DNA of 64,000 nucleotides. It comes from Cohnella baijiui (GTDB taxonomy: Bacteria > Bacillota > Bacilli > Paenibacillales > Paenibacillaceae). Below, one piece after another: positions 8,963 to 18,685 of this stretch. Made by a program: the position numbers and the translations under genes. The notes under the pieces were generated by a model that did no database searches, had not been told where the DNA came from, and was given only the letters and a program-made list of their open reading frames with translations. The stretch spans positions 1 through 64,000 of the forward strand of contig NZ_JAJFOW010000020.1 of the NCBI RefSeq assembly GCF_020731285.1, read 5' to 3'. Every line of letters begins with the position of its first letter. Position 1 is the first letter of the stretch.

Positions 8963-10636
8963 CTACATCCGGTCCGGGGCGGACACGCCAACGAGACGCA
9001 GGCCGTTCGCAAGCGTATGACGGAGCGCTTCCAGCAGCTGAAGGCGGGCCTGGCTCTGCTCCGCGTCTTCCGTGATGACCCGCTCCGCCCGGTAGTAGCT
9101 GTGGAAGAGCGAGGCAAGTTCGTATACATAGCGGATGATCTGGTGCGGCGCATAGGTTGCCGCCGCGTCGGCGACGGCGGCTGGCAGCTCGCCCATCTTG
9201 CGCAGCAGATCGTATTCGTGCTCCGTCGTCAGGAGCTCCAGCTTGGCTTCGTCCGCCGGCAGCAGCGCGACGCCCTGCTCCTCTGCCTGGCGGAAGATGC
9301 TGCAGATGCGCGCGTGCGCGTACTGGACGTAGAACACCGGGTTCTCGTTGGACGTCGAAACCGCCAAATCCATGTCGAAGTCGAGATGGGAGTCCATGCT
9401 CCGCATCGTGAAGAAATAGCGAATCGCGTCGACTCCGACTTCGTCCATCAGATCTTCCATCGTGACGGCTTTGCCGGTGCGCTTCGACATTTTGACCTTT
9501 TCGCCGTTCTGGAAAAGACTGACCATCTGGGCGATGAGCACGGTCAGCTTGTCCGGGTCGTTGCCGAGCGCGGCCATCGCCGCCTTCATCCGCGGAATGT
9601 AGCCGTGATGGTCCGCGCCCCAAATGTTGATCATCTGGTCGTAGCCGCGGCCGTACTTGTCCATATGGTAGGCGATGTCCGGCGTGAGATACGTGTAGCT
9701 GCCGTCGTTCTTGACGAGGACGCGGTCCTTGTCGTCACCGAACGGGGTCGTCGACAGCCAGACGGCGCCGTCCTGCTCGTAAACGTGGCCGGTCTCGCGA
9801 AGCGCGGCGAGCGACCGCTCGACCTTGCCCGTCTGATAGAGCGATGTCTCGCTGTACCAGCTGTCGAACTGGACGCCGAACCGACCCAGGTCGCGCTTGA
9901 TCTTGTCCAGCTCCCGCTCGAGCCCGAAGTCGCGGAAGTACCGGACCCGCTCCTCCTCCGGCAGCTCCAGCAAGCGCGCGCCTTCGCGCTCCGCCAGCTC
10001 CTTGGCGAAGCCGACGATGTCCTCGCCGTAGTAGCCGTCTTCCGGCATGTCCGCCTCTTGGCCGAGTGCCTGGCGGTAGCGCGCTTCGATCGACTTGGCC
10101 AGGTTGGCCACCTGGTTGCCTGCGTCGTTGATGTAATACTCGCGCGTCACATCGTAGCCGGCAAACGCGAGCACGTTGCACAGCGCGTCACCGACGGCGG
10201 CCCCGCGCGCGTGCCCGAGGTGCAGGCTGCCCGTCGGGTTGGCGCTGACGAACTCGACCTGCACCTTGCGCCCTTGGCCCGCGTCAGTGCTGCCATACCG
10301 GGCGCCCTGCGCGCGGGCGGAGGCGATGACCGGATGCAGATAGCGCTTATCCATCCGGAAGTTGATAAAGCCCGGTCCCGCGATTTCCGCCGACTCGACG
10401 GACGCCCCGGCTTTGTCCAGGTTCTCGATGATCGCAGTCGCGATCTCCCGCGGGTTTTTCTTCGCGATGCGCGTCAGCTGCATCGCCGCGTTCGTCGCGA
10501 GATCCCCGTGCGCCTTGTCGCGGGGCACCTCGAGGACGATTGGCGGCACGTCCTCCCGCGCCACGATCCCCGCCTGCACGATGGCGTCCGCGATCGCTCC
10601 TTTTAATGTTTCGTGCGCTTGTTCCAATACGTTCAT
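8963..10636 (-). CDS. argS: Arginyl-tRNA synthetase
   Basis: Class I aminoacyl-tRNA synthetase charging tRNA-Arg. The 557-residue protein has the N-terminal additional domain (PRDKAHGDLATN), the signature NPTGSLHLGHARGA with the HIGH-type HLGH, the KMSKRTGKAV loop, and the C-terminal helical anticodon-binding DALR domain ending in PDRM. GGGAGG precedes the ATG. The start overlaps the stop of the DUF1934 gene (ATGA), so the two are translationally coupled, as for ywiB-argS in B. subtilis. Confidence 0.96.
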   Translation of the reverse strand: MNVLEQAHETLKGAIADAIVQAGIVAREDVPPIVLEVPRDKAHGDLATNAAMQLTRIAKKNPREIATAIIENLDKAGASVESAEIAGPGFINFRMDKRYLHPVIASARAQGARYGSTDAGQGRKVQVEFVSANPTGSLHLGHARGAAVGDALCNVLAFAGYDVTREYYINDAGNQVANLAKSIEARYRQALGQEADMPEDGYYGEDIVGFAKELAEREGARLLELPEEERVRYFRDFGLERELDKIKRDLGRFGVQFDSWYSETSLYQTGKVERSLAALRETGHVYEQDGAVWLSTTPFGDDKDRVLVKNDGSYTYLTPDIAYHMDKYGRGYDQMINIWGADHHGYIPRMKAAMAALGNDPDKLTVLIAQMVSLFQNGEKVKMSKRTGKAVTMEDLMDEVGVDAIRYFFTMRSMDSHLDFDMDLAVSTSNENPVFYVQYAHARICSIFRQAEEQGVALLPADEAKLELLTTEHEYDLLRKMGELPAAVADAAATYAPHQIIRYVYELASLFHSYYRAERVITEDAEQSQARLQLLEALRHTLANGLRLVGVSAPDRM

Positions 10637-11037
10637 GACCCTGATTCCTCCCGAATGTCCAGCCCGATCTCAAAGCGGCCCATATCCTGATCTTCCATCC
10701 GCATCTCGTAATGCCAGGAGAGCGTCCCCCCGGCGTCCGTCAGCTCGGCCTGCAGCTCGTGCGTATATGCTTCGACCGGGAGCGAGCCCCGGGGCGTATG
10801 GATCGCTCCCGGCACGGCCGCCCCGAGACGAAAGGTCATCTCGACGCCGAACTCGCCCTGCCGGACGACGCGCACGTCGCCCTTCAGTACGGAGACCGTC
10901 ATCGCGTCCGGGCACCGCAGCACCCAGCCCGTCGCCAGCCGATACCATTCGCCCGCGAGCCGCTCTTCGGCCCACGGTCCCTCCTGGCGGCTGCGGAAGA
11001 CGACCGCGACCCTTCGTTTTTCCGGCATGCCCTGCAC
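10633..11037 (-). CDS. DUF1934 (YwiB-like) beta-barrel protein
   Basis: Small 134-residue cytosolic protein of the DUF1934 family, recognised from its length, mostly beta-strand pattern (lipocalin-like barrel) and its position directly before argS. Function is unknown. The GTG at 11037 has AGGAAA 6 nt upstream; ATG 11028 is a possible in-frame alternative. The stop overlaps the argS start by ATGA. Confidence 0.8.
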   Translation of the reverse strand: MQGMPEKRRVAVVFRSRQEGPWAEERLAGEWYRLATGWVLRCPDAMTVSVLKGDVRVVRQGEFGVEMTFRLGAAVPGAIHTPRGSLPVEAYTHELQAELTDAGGTLSWHYEMRMEDQDMGRFEIGLDIREESGS

Positions 11038-11370
11038 CGTCTTTCCTCATATCCTTTTTACTACTATATACAGAACGTCCCGTCAATTCAAACGAAATGC
11101 GCGGCCGTCTTCCCGGCTGCCTGTACGGACCTTGACGGCGTCACTCGCATGTACTCCTCGCCTAGATAACCCGATAATCGGATTATCGCCCCGCTCCGAG
11201 CGGGGCTAGGCCGTCATTATCCGTTTCCCGCCGCGGGCCTGTCTCCTCAAACTCGGCAGCCGCAGATCAGTCAGGAAAAGGAACATTACGCAGCAACAGC
11301 TCCGGGATCGCCCCAGAGCTGTTGCTCTTCTTTGATATGAAGGAAACTCATCATGCCGACCAAATCGGGC
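11038..11370. other. Intergenic region upstream of the DUF1934-argS operon
   Basis: 333 bp with no gene. It holds small perfect hairpins (GATAATCGGATTATC at 11173-11187 and CCCCGCTCCGAGCGGGG at 11189-11205), the lipoprotein terminator, and a weak minus-strand promoter (TTGACG-N17-TAGTAA, about 11060-11090) for the DUF1934 gene. Confidence 0.4.
11292..11326 (-). terminator. Terminator of the sugar ABC operon
   Basis: Perfect 11-bp stem AGCAACAGCTC/GAGCTGTTGCT downstream of the lipoprotein gene. The U-rich stretch on the minus side is imperfect (TTCCTTTTCC after a short gap); on the plus side CTTCTTT follows directly. Confidence 0.65.
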
Positions 11371-13116
11371 TTACTTGCCTTCGTCGGCCCTCCACAGCGC
11401 GACGCGGTCCTGTACGTATTTCGTGTATCCTTTTTCCATTTTCTCGACGCCCGCCTTGACGAGGTCCTGCTGATAAGCGTCCCAGATCTTGTCGAAGTCT
11501 TCCGGCTTCGCCAAGATCGCTTCGGGCACGCGTTTCCAGGTGATGTCCTTCATCTTGTTGCCGAGGATCGACACCTCGTCTTCGCCCGGAATCTGGATGT
11601 TCCAGGCCGCGCCGTACGCTTTTTCCTTGAACTCGGTTTCTGCCGGGAACAGGTCCTTCCAGATCGTCGCGTTGTACGCCTTGAGCGTCTCGCGCTCAAC
11701 GTCGCTGTAGCCGACCGGGATCAGCTCGGGGTTGTTCTTCGTGTAGTAGTCGCCGTTCGCGTCTTTGGCGCCGTCGCCGTAGTGAACCATGATGTTCCAG
11801 TAGAAGCCGATGCCCGACTCCTTGGTGAACGCCGTGTTATCGTTGTTGATGCGTTCCTGCACTTCCTTCGGCACGACGCGCTTGCCGTTTTCGACGATGT
11901 AGTGCTTGCCTTCGATGCCCCAGTTGTTCAGGATCTGGCCTTCGTCCGAGGCAAGGAAGTCGAGGAACTTGATGATGCGGACCGGATCCTTCGCCGTGCT
12001 CGAGATCGAGATGCCGTAGCCGCCCATGAAGCCCGTCGGCCAGAAGGAAGGCTCCTTGATGTCCGTGCTCATCGTGACCGGATAGTGGCCGTACGTCTGG
12101 TCGAATTTGCCGGCCGCCTTCAGCGCTTGTTGCCCGTCGTTGTAATCCCAGTCCTGGTCGATGAGGCCGAGCACGCGGCCCGACGCAACCTTCGCCTTGT
12201 ATTGATCGTACTTCTGCACGAAGCTTTCCTTGTCCAGCAGCCCTTCCGCGTTCATGTGGTTCAGCCAGCGGAAGTACTCCTTCTCCTCCGGGCGGCGGAA
12301 ATGGTACGTCGCTTCGAACGTATCCTGGTCGACCCAATACTCGCCGTCGTCGGAGCCGCCCGTGACGGCGACGGCCGGGTTCGTGACGGAGATGTACATG
12401 TGCCAGTCGTCCGCGTTCAGGGAGACGCCGACATTTTTGTTGCCGTTCTCGTCGGTCGGGTGCTTGGCGAGATAGTCTTTGATGACCTTCTCGTAATCTT
12501 GCAAGGTGCGGATTTGCGGATAGCCCGCTTCCTTGACGACCCGGTGCTGCAATTCGAAGCCGCCGCCCGCGACGAACTTCTGCTCGTTCACCGCCGCCCA
12601 GGTCGGGATGGAGTAGATCGCCTGGTCCTTGGTCGTATACTTGGCTCTGCTCAGGTAAGGCCCGAGCACGCGCTTGATGTTCGGCGCATACTTGTCGATC
12701 AGGTCGGTCAGATCGATGACGCCGCCGGCGTCGACGAGCTTGCCGATGTCGCCCTTGGCCGCGATAATGTCGGGATACTGGCCGCTCGCCGCCATCAGCG
12801 CGACTTTCTGCGCGGGATCGCCTACTGCGTACTCCGCGTTCAGCGTGACGCCCGTTCGTTTCGTGATTTCCTTGGATACGTCGTCTTGCATGTTGTTCCA
12901 GTTCGGATTGGGGTCTTCGGAGAAATAGGTGAAGGTAACCGGAGCGAGATCCTCCGCGGACGCGCTCGGGCTGGAGCCGGCGCTGCCGCTGGGCGCGGCG
13001 GTACCCGGCGAAGCCCCGCCGTTCCCCTTGTCCTTGCCCGCGCAGCCGGCCAGCATGCTGACCGTTAGCGCGATCGCCATCAGTGCGGCGGCCGATCTCG
13101 ATCTCTTGTTCGCCAT
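11371..13116 (-). CDS. Extracellular sugar-binding lipoprotein of an ABC transporter (LplA-like)
   Basis: Substrate-binding protein of 581 residues, the long form typical of Paenibacillaceae YtcP/LplB-type oligosaccharide importers. A lipoprotein signal peptide ends in LAGC with lipidated Cys25, followed by a Gly/Ser/Ala/Pro linker. The mature part has the family 1 solute-binding pattern, with TYFSEDPNPNW, NGIEGKHY-like and WNIMVHYGDGA segments. GGGAGGG precedes the ATG. It is the third gene after two permeases; no ATPase is encoded here, so a shared MsmX-type ATPase elsewhere is likely. The ligand is unknown. Confidence 0.9.
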   Translation of the reverse strand: MANKRSRSAAALMAIALTVSMLAGCAGKDKGNGGASPGTAAPSGSAGSSPSASAEDLAPVTFTYFSEDPNPNWNNMQDDVSKEITKRTGVTLNAEYAVGDPAQKVALMAASGQYPDIIAAKGDIGKLVDAGGVIDLTDLIDKYAPNIKRVLGPYLSRAKYTTKDQAIYSIPTWAAVNEQKFVAGGGFELQHRVVKEAGYPQIRTLQDYEKVIKDYLAKHPTDENGNKNVGVSLNADDWHMYISVTNPAVAVTGGSDDGEYWVDQDTFEATYHFRRPEEKEYFRWLNHMNAEGLLDKESFVQKYDQYKAKVASGRVLGLIDQDWDYNDGQQALKAAGKFDQTYGHYPVTMSTDIKEPSFWPTGFMGGYGISISSTAKDPVRIIKFLDFLASDEGQILNNWGIEGKHYIVENGKRVVPKEVQERINNDNTAFTKESGIGFYWNIMVHYGDGAKDANGDYYTKNNPELIPVGYSDVERETLKAYNATIWKDLFPAETEFKEKAYGAAWNIQIPGEDEVSILGNKMKDITWKRVPEAILAKPEDFDKIWDAYQQDLVKAGVEKMEKGYTKYVQDRVALWRADEGK

Positions 13117-13188
13117 GCAGTGAACCCTCCCATGTGTGTTCGGTTGTATTGTATAAACAGGAAACCTGTCGATACCGGCGGCGATTGC

Positions 13189-14094
13189 TCAGCTCTTGAC
13201 GGCGCCGAGCGTCATGCCTTTGACGAAATACTTTTGCAGGAACGGGTAGACGACGAGGATCGGAACGGTGACGACAATCGTGATCGCCATCTTCACCGAT
13301 TCGGGCGAAATCTGCCGCATCACCTCGGTCATATTGCGGCCCCGGAAAGAGTCGGCGTTGGTAGTCGTGCTCTGCAGCACCTTCATCAGTTCGAACTGCA
13401 GCGTCGTCAGGTGGGGCGACGAGCCGTTGTACAGATAGGTGTCGAACCAGGCGTTCCATTGTCCGACGGCGAGAAACAGCGCGATCGTCGCGAGCGCCGG
13501 CTTGGTCAGCGGGAGGATGACCCGCCAATAGATCGTCCAGTCGTTCGCCCCGTCGAGCTTGGCGGACTCCTGCAGCGCGAACGGAATGCCGTCGATAAAG
13601 GAGCGGATGATGAAGACGTTGAAGGCGCTCACCAGGCCGGGCAGCACGTAGACGGCGAAGGTGCCGATCATGTGCAGGTCGCGGATGAGGATGTAGAACG
13701 GGATCAAGCCGCCCGACACGTACATCGTCAGCGCCAGGAACGTCGAAACGAACCGGCGTCCCTGAAAGTCCGCGCGGCTGATCGTAAAGGCCAGCATCGA
13801 CGCGCTGACGAGCCCCATGAGCGTGCCCGCGACCGTCCGCAGAATCGAGATTTTCAGCCCGGTCATAAGGCCGCCGAAGGCGAAGATCGTCTCGTAGTTT
13901 TTCAGCGTGAAGACCCGAGGATAGATCGTCAGACCGCCCCGCACGCTGTCCGTAGAATCGTTCAACGAGATCGCGAGCACGTTCAGAAACGGATAAAGCG
14001 TGACGACCGTGACGATCGCCAAGATCAAGTAAATGAAGACGTCGAAGGTCGAAATCGACCAAGCGGCCCTGGATTTGACGGTGTTCGAAGCCAT
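13189..14094 (-). CDS. Carbohydrate ABC transporter permease (YtcP/LplC type)
   Basis: Inner permease subunit of 301 residues with about six membrane helices, beginning FDVFIYLILAIVTVVTLYPF. The cytoplasmic coupling EAA motif is ESAKLDGANDWTIYWRVILP. ATG 14094 follows AAGGGGGG; the longer in-frame ORF upstream overlaps the first permease in another frame and is not used. It is 16 bp downstream of the LplB-type permease and 72 bp before the lipoprotein gene, clearly one operon. Confidence 0.92.
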   Translation of the reverse strand: MASNTVKSRAAWSISTFDVFIYLILAIVTVVTLYPFLNVLAISLNDSTDSVRGGLTIYPRVFTLKNYETIFAFGGLMTGLKISILRTVAGTLMGLVSASMLAFTISRADFQGRRFVSTFLALTMYVSGGLIPFYILIRDLHMIGTFAVYVLPGLVSAFNVFIIRSFIDGIPFALQESAKLDGANDWTIYWRVILPLTKPALATIALFLAVGQWNAWFDTYLYNGSSPHLTTLQFELMKVLQSTTTNADSFRGRNMTEVMRQISPESVKMAITIVVTVPILVVYPFLQKYFVKGMTLGAVKS

Positions 14095-14110
14095 GCAGGC
14101 ACCCCCCTTT

Positions 14111-15067
14111 TCAGAACACGCTCTCTTTGGTGATCCGCTTGAACACGCCGTTGGCGACGAACAGCAGGAAGAGGCTGATGATCGAGTTAAAGATGTTGAT
14201 CGCCGTACCGAACGAGAACCGCCCCATCGACAGCCCGTAATTAAGCGCGTACAGGTCGAGCACCTGCGCATAGTCGCTGACGAGCGGGTTGCCGAGCAAA
14301 AATTGCTTTTCGAAGCCGATGCTGATCAGATGGCCGATCGAGATGATGAGAAGAATGATGATCGTGGAGCGGATGCCGGGCAAGGTGATGTGCCAGATCG
14401 AGCGCAGCCGCCCCGCACCGTCTACCTTCGCGGCCTCGTACAGCTCCGGACCGATGCCGGAGATGGCGGCCAGGTAGATGATCGTGTTCCAGCCCATTTC
14501 CTTCCACACGTCGGACCCGGTCACGATATACCAGAACAGGTTGCCCTTCGCCATGTACTGGATCGGCTGATCGATCAGATGAAGGCCCATCAGAATGCCG
14601 TTCACGACGCCGTCGGTCGCCAGCATCTTCGTGACGAGCCCCGCCACGACGACCCAGGAGACGAAGTGGGGCAAGTAAGACACCGTTTGCACGAAGCGCT
14701 TGACGGACATCGAGCGGACTTCGTTCAGGACGAGGGCGAATAGGATCGGCACCGTGAAGCCGGCGACGAGCGACATCGTGCTCATCGCGATCGTGTTGCG
14801 CAGCACCAGGTAAAACTGCGGGTCGTGAAACAGCTCCCTGAAATACTGCAGTCCGACCCATTCCTGGTCGAGGAAAGGACGGCCGGGGCGGAATTTCTGG
14901 AACGCCATCGTCCAGCCCCATAGCGGGAGATAGCTGAAGACGAACGCCCAGGCGATGAACGGCAGCGACATGAGGTATAAGTAACGTTGCTGGATCAAAA
15001 TGCGCCAAAATCGTCGGCCGGCGCGTTTGGCCGGTTTGCTTTCCAATTCGGCTGCAGCCGCTTCCAT
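14111..15067 (-). CDS. Carbohydrate ABC transporter permease (LplB type)
   Basis: Permease subunit of 318 residues, first gene of the transport operon. The N-terminal helix YLYLMSLPFIAWAFVFSYLP, the following GWTMAFQ segment and the coupling motif EAAKVDGAGRLRSIWHITLP are typical of LplB-like subunits. ATG 15067 was chosen because AAGGAGGGG lies 8 nt upstream; an ATG at 15091 is in frame but lacks a site. The cre-like site and response-regulator terminator lie just upstream. Confidence 0.92.
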   Translation of the reverse strand: MEAAAAELESKPAKRAGRRFWRILIQQRYLYLMSLPFIAWAFVFSYLPLWGWTMAFQKFRPGRPFLDQEWVGLQYFRELFHDPQFYLVLRNTIAMSTMSLVAGFTVPILFALVLNEVRSMSVKRFVQTVSYLPHFVSWVVVAGLVTKMLATDGVVNGILMGLHLIDQPIQYMAKGNLFWYIVTGSDVWKEMGWNTIIYLAAISGIGPELYEAAKVDGAGRLRSIWHITLPGIRSTIIILLIISIGHLISIGFEKQFLLGNPLVSDYAQVLDLYALNYGLSMGRFSFGTAINIFNSIISLFLLFVANGVFKRITKESVF

Positions 15068-15169
15068 ATGGATTTCCCCTCCTTGATGCATGCCCTAATG
15101 ATAGTGGAATCGCCAGACATGCAGTACCCGAGTGATTGCGACAAAAATCCCCTCCAAATTAGCGATTTC

Positions 15170-15183
15170 AGAAAGCGTTTTCA
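15170..15183 (-). promoter_or_regulatory. cre-like site upstream of the ABC transporter operon
   Basis: On the minus strand TGAAAACGCTTTCT matches 13 of 14 positions of the CcpA consensus TGWAANCGNTNWCA. It is about 100 bp before the permease gene, fitting carbon catabolite control of sugar import. Confidence 0.65.
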
Positions 15184-15196
15184 GAAAGAAGACGCG

Positions 15197-15238
15197 AAAA
15201 CGGCCGCTCCCGGGCGAAACGCTTCGGAGCGGCCGTTC
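15197..15238 (-). terminator. Terminator after the response regulator gene
   Basis: A 12-bp perfect stem AACGGCCGCTCC/GGAGCGGCCGTT ends on the minus strand in TTTTCGCG. It separates the two-component genes from the transport operon. Confidence 0.7.
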
Positions 15239-15300
15239 TCGGCTTGCACCGTCTGAGATGTCGTCTTTGCTGTTCGGCGCTTATTGGTTCTTCCTCTCGA

Positions 15301-16854
15301 TCAGGAGTGTTTTTTGCGGTAAGCGGTCGGGGGGACGCCTACGTATTTCTGGAATTTCGCGCGGAAGTAATCCACCTCTGCGTAGCCCACCCGCTCCGCC
15401 ACTTCGTACACCTTCATCCCCTCGTCCAGCAGCTCTTTCGCTTTTTCGATTCGCACTTTGTCGAGATAGGTGTTGAAGGCGTCCCCCGTCGTATGGCGAA
15501 AAAGCTTGCCCAGGTAAGCGCTGTTGTAGCCCAAAGCGTCCGCCAGCGCCTCCAGCTTCAGATTCTCCCCGTACCGGAGATGGATGAGGTGGATCATCTG
15601 GCGGATCCGCGGTTCGGAGCCGGCGCCCGCGATCAAGCCTGCGATCTCCTCCAGGAGGACGGCGATCATCCGGCGCAACTCCCCGTAGGACGGCGAGCTA
15701 TAGACGGCGAGCGCGCGTTCCTCGTACGCCGGAAACCGTTCTCGCACGATCGCGTGCTTCTGCGCCAGCCGGTTCAGCGTATGCACCAGCAGTTGTCCGT
15801 ACCTGATCTTGATCCCGCTCTCGTTCTCCCCTGCCTGGAGCATGCAGCGGCCCGCCTCCTCGAGCAGATTGGACAGCGGCGCCCTGCTGCCCGCTTCGAT
15901 CGCGTACGTGATCTTGTCCTTGATTTCGTCAAGACGCGCGGCGGCCCCCGGGTCGGGCGTCTCGGCGGGTAGCGGCGGCCGGGGCGTGTCCTCGTGGATC
16001 AGCGTCCCGGCTTCGTAGAAAAACCGGACGCGCAGCCGCTCGAACGCATCGGCGCAGGCGTCCGCCAGACGCTCCAGCCCGTCGGCTACGCCGCCTGCCG
16101 CCGCCACGAACGGGACGCCCTCGCCCGACGCGGCGTCCTCGATCAGGCGCAGCAGGTCGCGCCTCGCCGAATCGGCGCGGAGCGGGCTCTTGAGCAGCAA
16201 CCCGTCGTATGGCTCCGCCCGGAAGACGACCCCGCCCTCTCTCGCAAGCGCCCGGCCGAGCCGTTCCAGCACCCGTGCACGCGCCTCTGGGTCCGCCGTA
16301 TCGGCTGGCTTCAGATAAAGCAGCACGACTTGATAGGCCGCCCAGTCCAAGCCCGCCTGGGCCGCGGCATAGCGCAGCGATTCCGGGTTTTCCCGGAATC
16401 GGCCCGCCGCCAGCGTCTCCACGAGCAGTTCGGGGCTCCAAACGGCCTGCAGCTGGTCTTCAGCCTCGGCGCGCCGTTCCTCGTCCAGCGCCGTCTTCAC
16501 CGCGGCCAGCGAGGCCGTCAGCTCGTCCTCGTCCACCGGCTTCAGCAGATAGCCGTCGACCCCGAGGTGGATGGCGAGCTTGGCGTAGCCGAAGTCGGCG
16601 TACCCGCTCAGCACCAACACGTGCACGCGCTCCTCCTCGCGGCGCAGCTGTTGGATCAGCTCCAGACCGTTCATCCCCGGCATCCGGATATCGACGATCA
16701 TCAAATCGGGCCGATAAGCGCGGTACAGACGGAGAGCCTCCTTCCCGTTCGCCGCCGCGCCGATGACGCGAAAGCCCGCATCCTCCCATTCGATCAACGC
16801 TTCGAGGCCTTCCCGAATGGTCGATTCGTCATCCACGATGAGCACGCCGTACAT
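15301..16854 (-). CDS. AraC-type two-component response regulator (YesN family)
   Basis: 517-residue regulator with an N-terminal receiver domain (acidic Asp8/Asp9, phosphoacceptor Asp55 in LMIVDIRMPG, Lys105 in LLKPVDE). A long middle region follows, then two C-terminal AraC helix-turn-helix motifs (LKLEALADALGYNSAYLGKLF and VYEVAERVGYAEVDYFRAKF). This is the partner of the adjacent YesM-type kinase; the two genes overlap by 26 bp. Such pairs sense extracellular sugars and activate the neighbouring transporter, here the operon just downstream. Confidence 0.93.
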   Translation of the reverse strand: MYGVLIVDDESTIREGLEALIEWEDAGFRVIGAAANGKEALRLYRAYRPDLMIVDIRMPGMNGLELIQQLRREEERVHVLVLSGYADFGYAKLAIHLGVDGYLLKPVDEDELTASLAAVKTALDEERRAEAEDQLQAVWSPELLVETLAAGRFRENPESLRYAAAQAGLDWAAYQVVLLYLKPADTADPEARARVLERLGRALAREGGVVFRAEPYDGLLLKSPLRADSARRDLLRLIEDAASGEGVPFVAAAGGVADGLERLADACADAFERLRVRFFYEAGTLIHEDTPRPPLPAETPDPGAAARLDEIKDKITYAIEAGSRAPLSNLLEEAGRCMLQAGENESGIKIRYGQLLVHTLNRLAQKHAIVRERFPAYEERALAVYSSPSYGELRRMIAVLLEEIAGLIAGAGSEPRIRQMIHLIHLRYGENLKLEALADALGYNSAYLGKLFRHTTGDAFNTYLDKVRIEKAKELLDEGMKVYEVAERVGYAEVDYFRAKFQKYVGVPPTAYRKKHS

Positions 16855-18652
16855 GAATCAACCCTCCTTCCTGTTGATGCGGGATGACGAATTGAACGCG
16901 GGCGCCCCGCCCGGGCTCGCTTTCGATGCGCAAGCCGTACGCGGGCCCATAGGAGAGCTGCATTCGCAAGTGCACGTTGCGCAAGCCGATCCGATGTCCC
17001 TCGCCCTCCTCGTCCGGCCCTTCCAGATGCCCCTTCACCTCGTTCAGCCGTTCCGCAGACATGCCCGCGCCGTCGTCGGTCACGGACACGCGGACCCCGT
17101 CCCCCTCCCGCCGGGCCTCGATCCGCACCGTCACGCCCTCCTCTTTGTTCTCCAGGCCGTGGATGATGGCGTTTTCCACCAGCGGCTGGATGATCAGCGC
17201 GGGCACCGGGACGTCTTCCGCCCGGGGATCGATCGACAGCTCGTAGTTCAGACGCTCCCCGTACCGGAACTGCTGGATTTCGAGGTAGCACTTGACGACG
17301 TCGATCTCGCTGCCGAGCGGGACGCTGCTGTGGCCGGCTTCCAAGCTTCGGCGCATCAGCTTGCCGAGGAGCCTCACGACTCTCGCGATTTCCTTCTCCT
17401 TGTGCAGCACCGCCTTCATCCGGATCGATTCCAGCGTGTTGAACAGGAAATGCGGATTGATCTGGCTCGCCATCATGCGGAACCGGATTTCGCTCTGCCG
17501 CTTCTCGAGCAGGTTCTTCTGCGCGTTCGTATCCTGCACTTCCATGATCAGCTCGTGGATGCTGCCGACCATCGCGTTGAATTGGCGGGAGAGCTGGCCG
17601 ATTTCGTCCCGCCCGTCGATCTCGAGCGCGGCGTCCAGCTTGCCGGAGGCGACGCGGGAGAACTGCTTGCTGAGGCGCAGCAGCCGGCCCGTCAGCAGGG
17701 ACGAGAAGCCGTAGATGAGGATCAACGCGATCAAAATGCTGATCGAGATGACGACGACCGCGAGCCGAATGATGCGATTCGGCTCCTGGACGATGCCGTC
17801 GACCGAGAAGACGGAAATGATCCGCAGTCCGTTCAGGCTGTCGGCGGAATTCCAGGTGTCGATCAGGATGCGGGACTTTTTGCCGTCCACGACCGTATCG
17901 AAGGTGCCGTCGCTCCGATCCGCGATGTCCCGGCCGAAATGCGCGTCGGCGAGCGTCTTGCCCGCCTGGCCCGGCCGGTTCGCGGCGACGATATGATCGT
18001 ACTCGTCGACGATCATCGTCTCGAACGTCTCCTGGCTCAGGATGCCGTTCAGCATCGCCGAGTTGATGTTGATGACGAGAATGCCTTTGGCGTTGTTCTC
18101 GGTAAAGTCGAGCCGGCGGATCAGGCTGAGGTTGTACTGCCCGTTCCGGTCGTCCCGGATGTAGTTCCAGGCGATGAGTCCGTTTGCCTTCATGGCGCGC
18201 TCGTACCAGAACGCCCCCATGACGTCAGGGCTCGGCTGGAGAAACTCCCAGTTGTTCAGCAGCGTCGGATTGTCGAAGTAGAGTCGGATGCCGGACACTT
18301 CCTTGTACAGATCCTCGTATTCCCGAAAGTCGGGGTAGCTCTTGTAGGACTTGACGACACTGTAGATGGAGTCGTATCTGCGCGTCGCGAGCTCCGACAG
18401 GCGATGGTCGTTGTAGAGCCGATAGGAAATATCGTACGCAACCTTGAGCAGATCGGACGTCCGTTTCTTTACGCGTTCTACGTTGGCCGTCGTCTGGTCC
18501 ACCGCGTTGTCGAGCGCCATCCGCCGGAGCTCCACAGTCAGGTATACGCCGACGATGAGGACGGGTACGAGGACGACCGCAATAAAGGAGAAATAGAGCT
18601 TGTTGCGGATTTTCATATGATTCGTCAAATGATGCACGAGCCGCATCCGCAT
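16829..18652 (-). CDS. Membrane sensor histidine kinase (YesM family)
   Basis: 607-residue kinase. A first membrane helix at about residues 18-40 (LYFSFIAVVLVPVLIVGVYL) and a second around 300 (LAVVVISISILIALILIYGF) bracket an extracytoplasmic sensor of about 250 residues. A HAMP domain (RLLRLSKQFSRVASGKLD), the His-kinase motif QINPHFLFNTLESI and an HATPase with IIQPLVENAIIHG and DDGAGM follow. The start is ATG 18652 or the in-frame ATG 18646, both after GGGGGG. It overlaps the response regulator gene by 26 bp. The signal is probably an oligosaccharide brought by the adjacent lipoprotein system; this is inference. Confidence 0.93.
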   Translation of the reverse strand: MRMRLVHHLTNHMKIRNKLYFSFIAVVLVPVLIVGVYLTVELRRMALDNAVDQTTANVERVKKRTSDLLKVAYDISYRLYNDHRLSELATRRYDSIYSVVKSYKSYPDFREYEDLYKEVSGIRLYFDNPTLLNNWEFLQPSPDVMGAFWYERAMKANGLIAWNYIRDDRNGQYNLSLIRRLDFTENNAKGILVININSAMLNGILSQETFETMIVDEYDHIVAANRPGQAGKTLADAHFGRDIADRSDGTFDTVVDGKKSRILIDTWNSADSLNGLRIISVFSVDGIVQEPNRIIRLAVVVISISILIALILIYGFSSLLTGRLLRLSKQFSRVASGKLDAALEIDGRDEIGQLSRQFNAMVGSIHELIMEVQDTNAQKNLLEKRQSEIRFRMMASQINPHFLFNTLESIRMKAVLHKEKEIARVVRLLGKLMRRSLEAGHSSVPLGSEIDVVKCYLEIQQFRYGERLNYELSIDPRAEDVPVPALIIQPLVENAIIHGLENKEEGVTVRIEARREGDGVRVSVTDDGAGMSAERLNEVKGHLEGPDEEGEGHRIGLRNVHLRMQLSYGPAYGLRIESEPGRGARVQFVIPHQQEGGLIHVRRAHRG

Positions 18653-18685
18653 CCCCCCTGTGTTCCTCTGCCACTACCTTCCCGA

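Noticed and set aside
8402..10606. 734-residue plus-strand frame across the subtilase end and argS
   Set aside because: Shadow of real genes in a high-GC genome; no family similarity.
11837..14062. 741-residue minus-strand frame spanning lipoprotein and permease genes
   Set aside because: Reads the two real genes in the wrong frame; no conserved motif.
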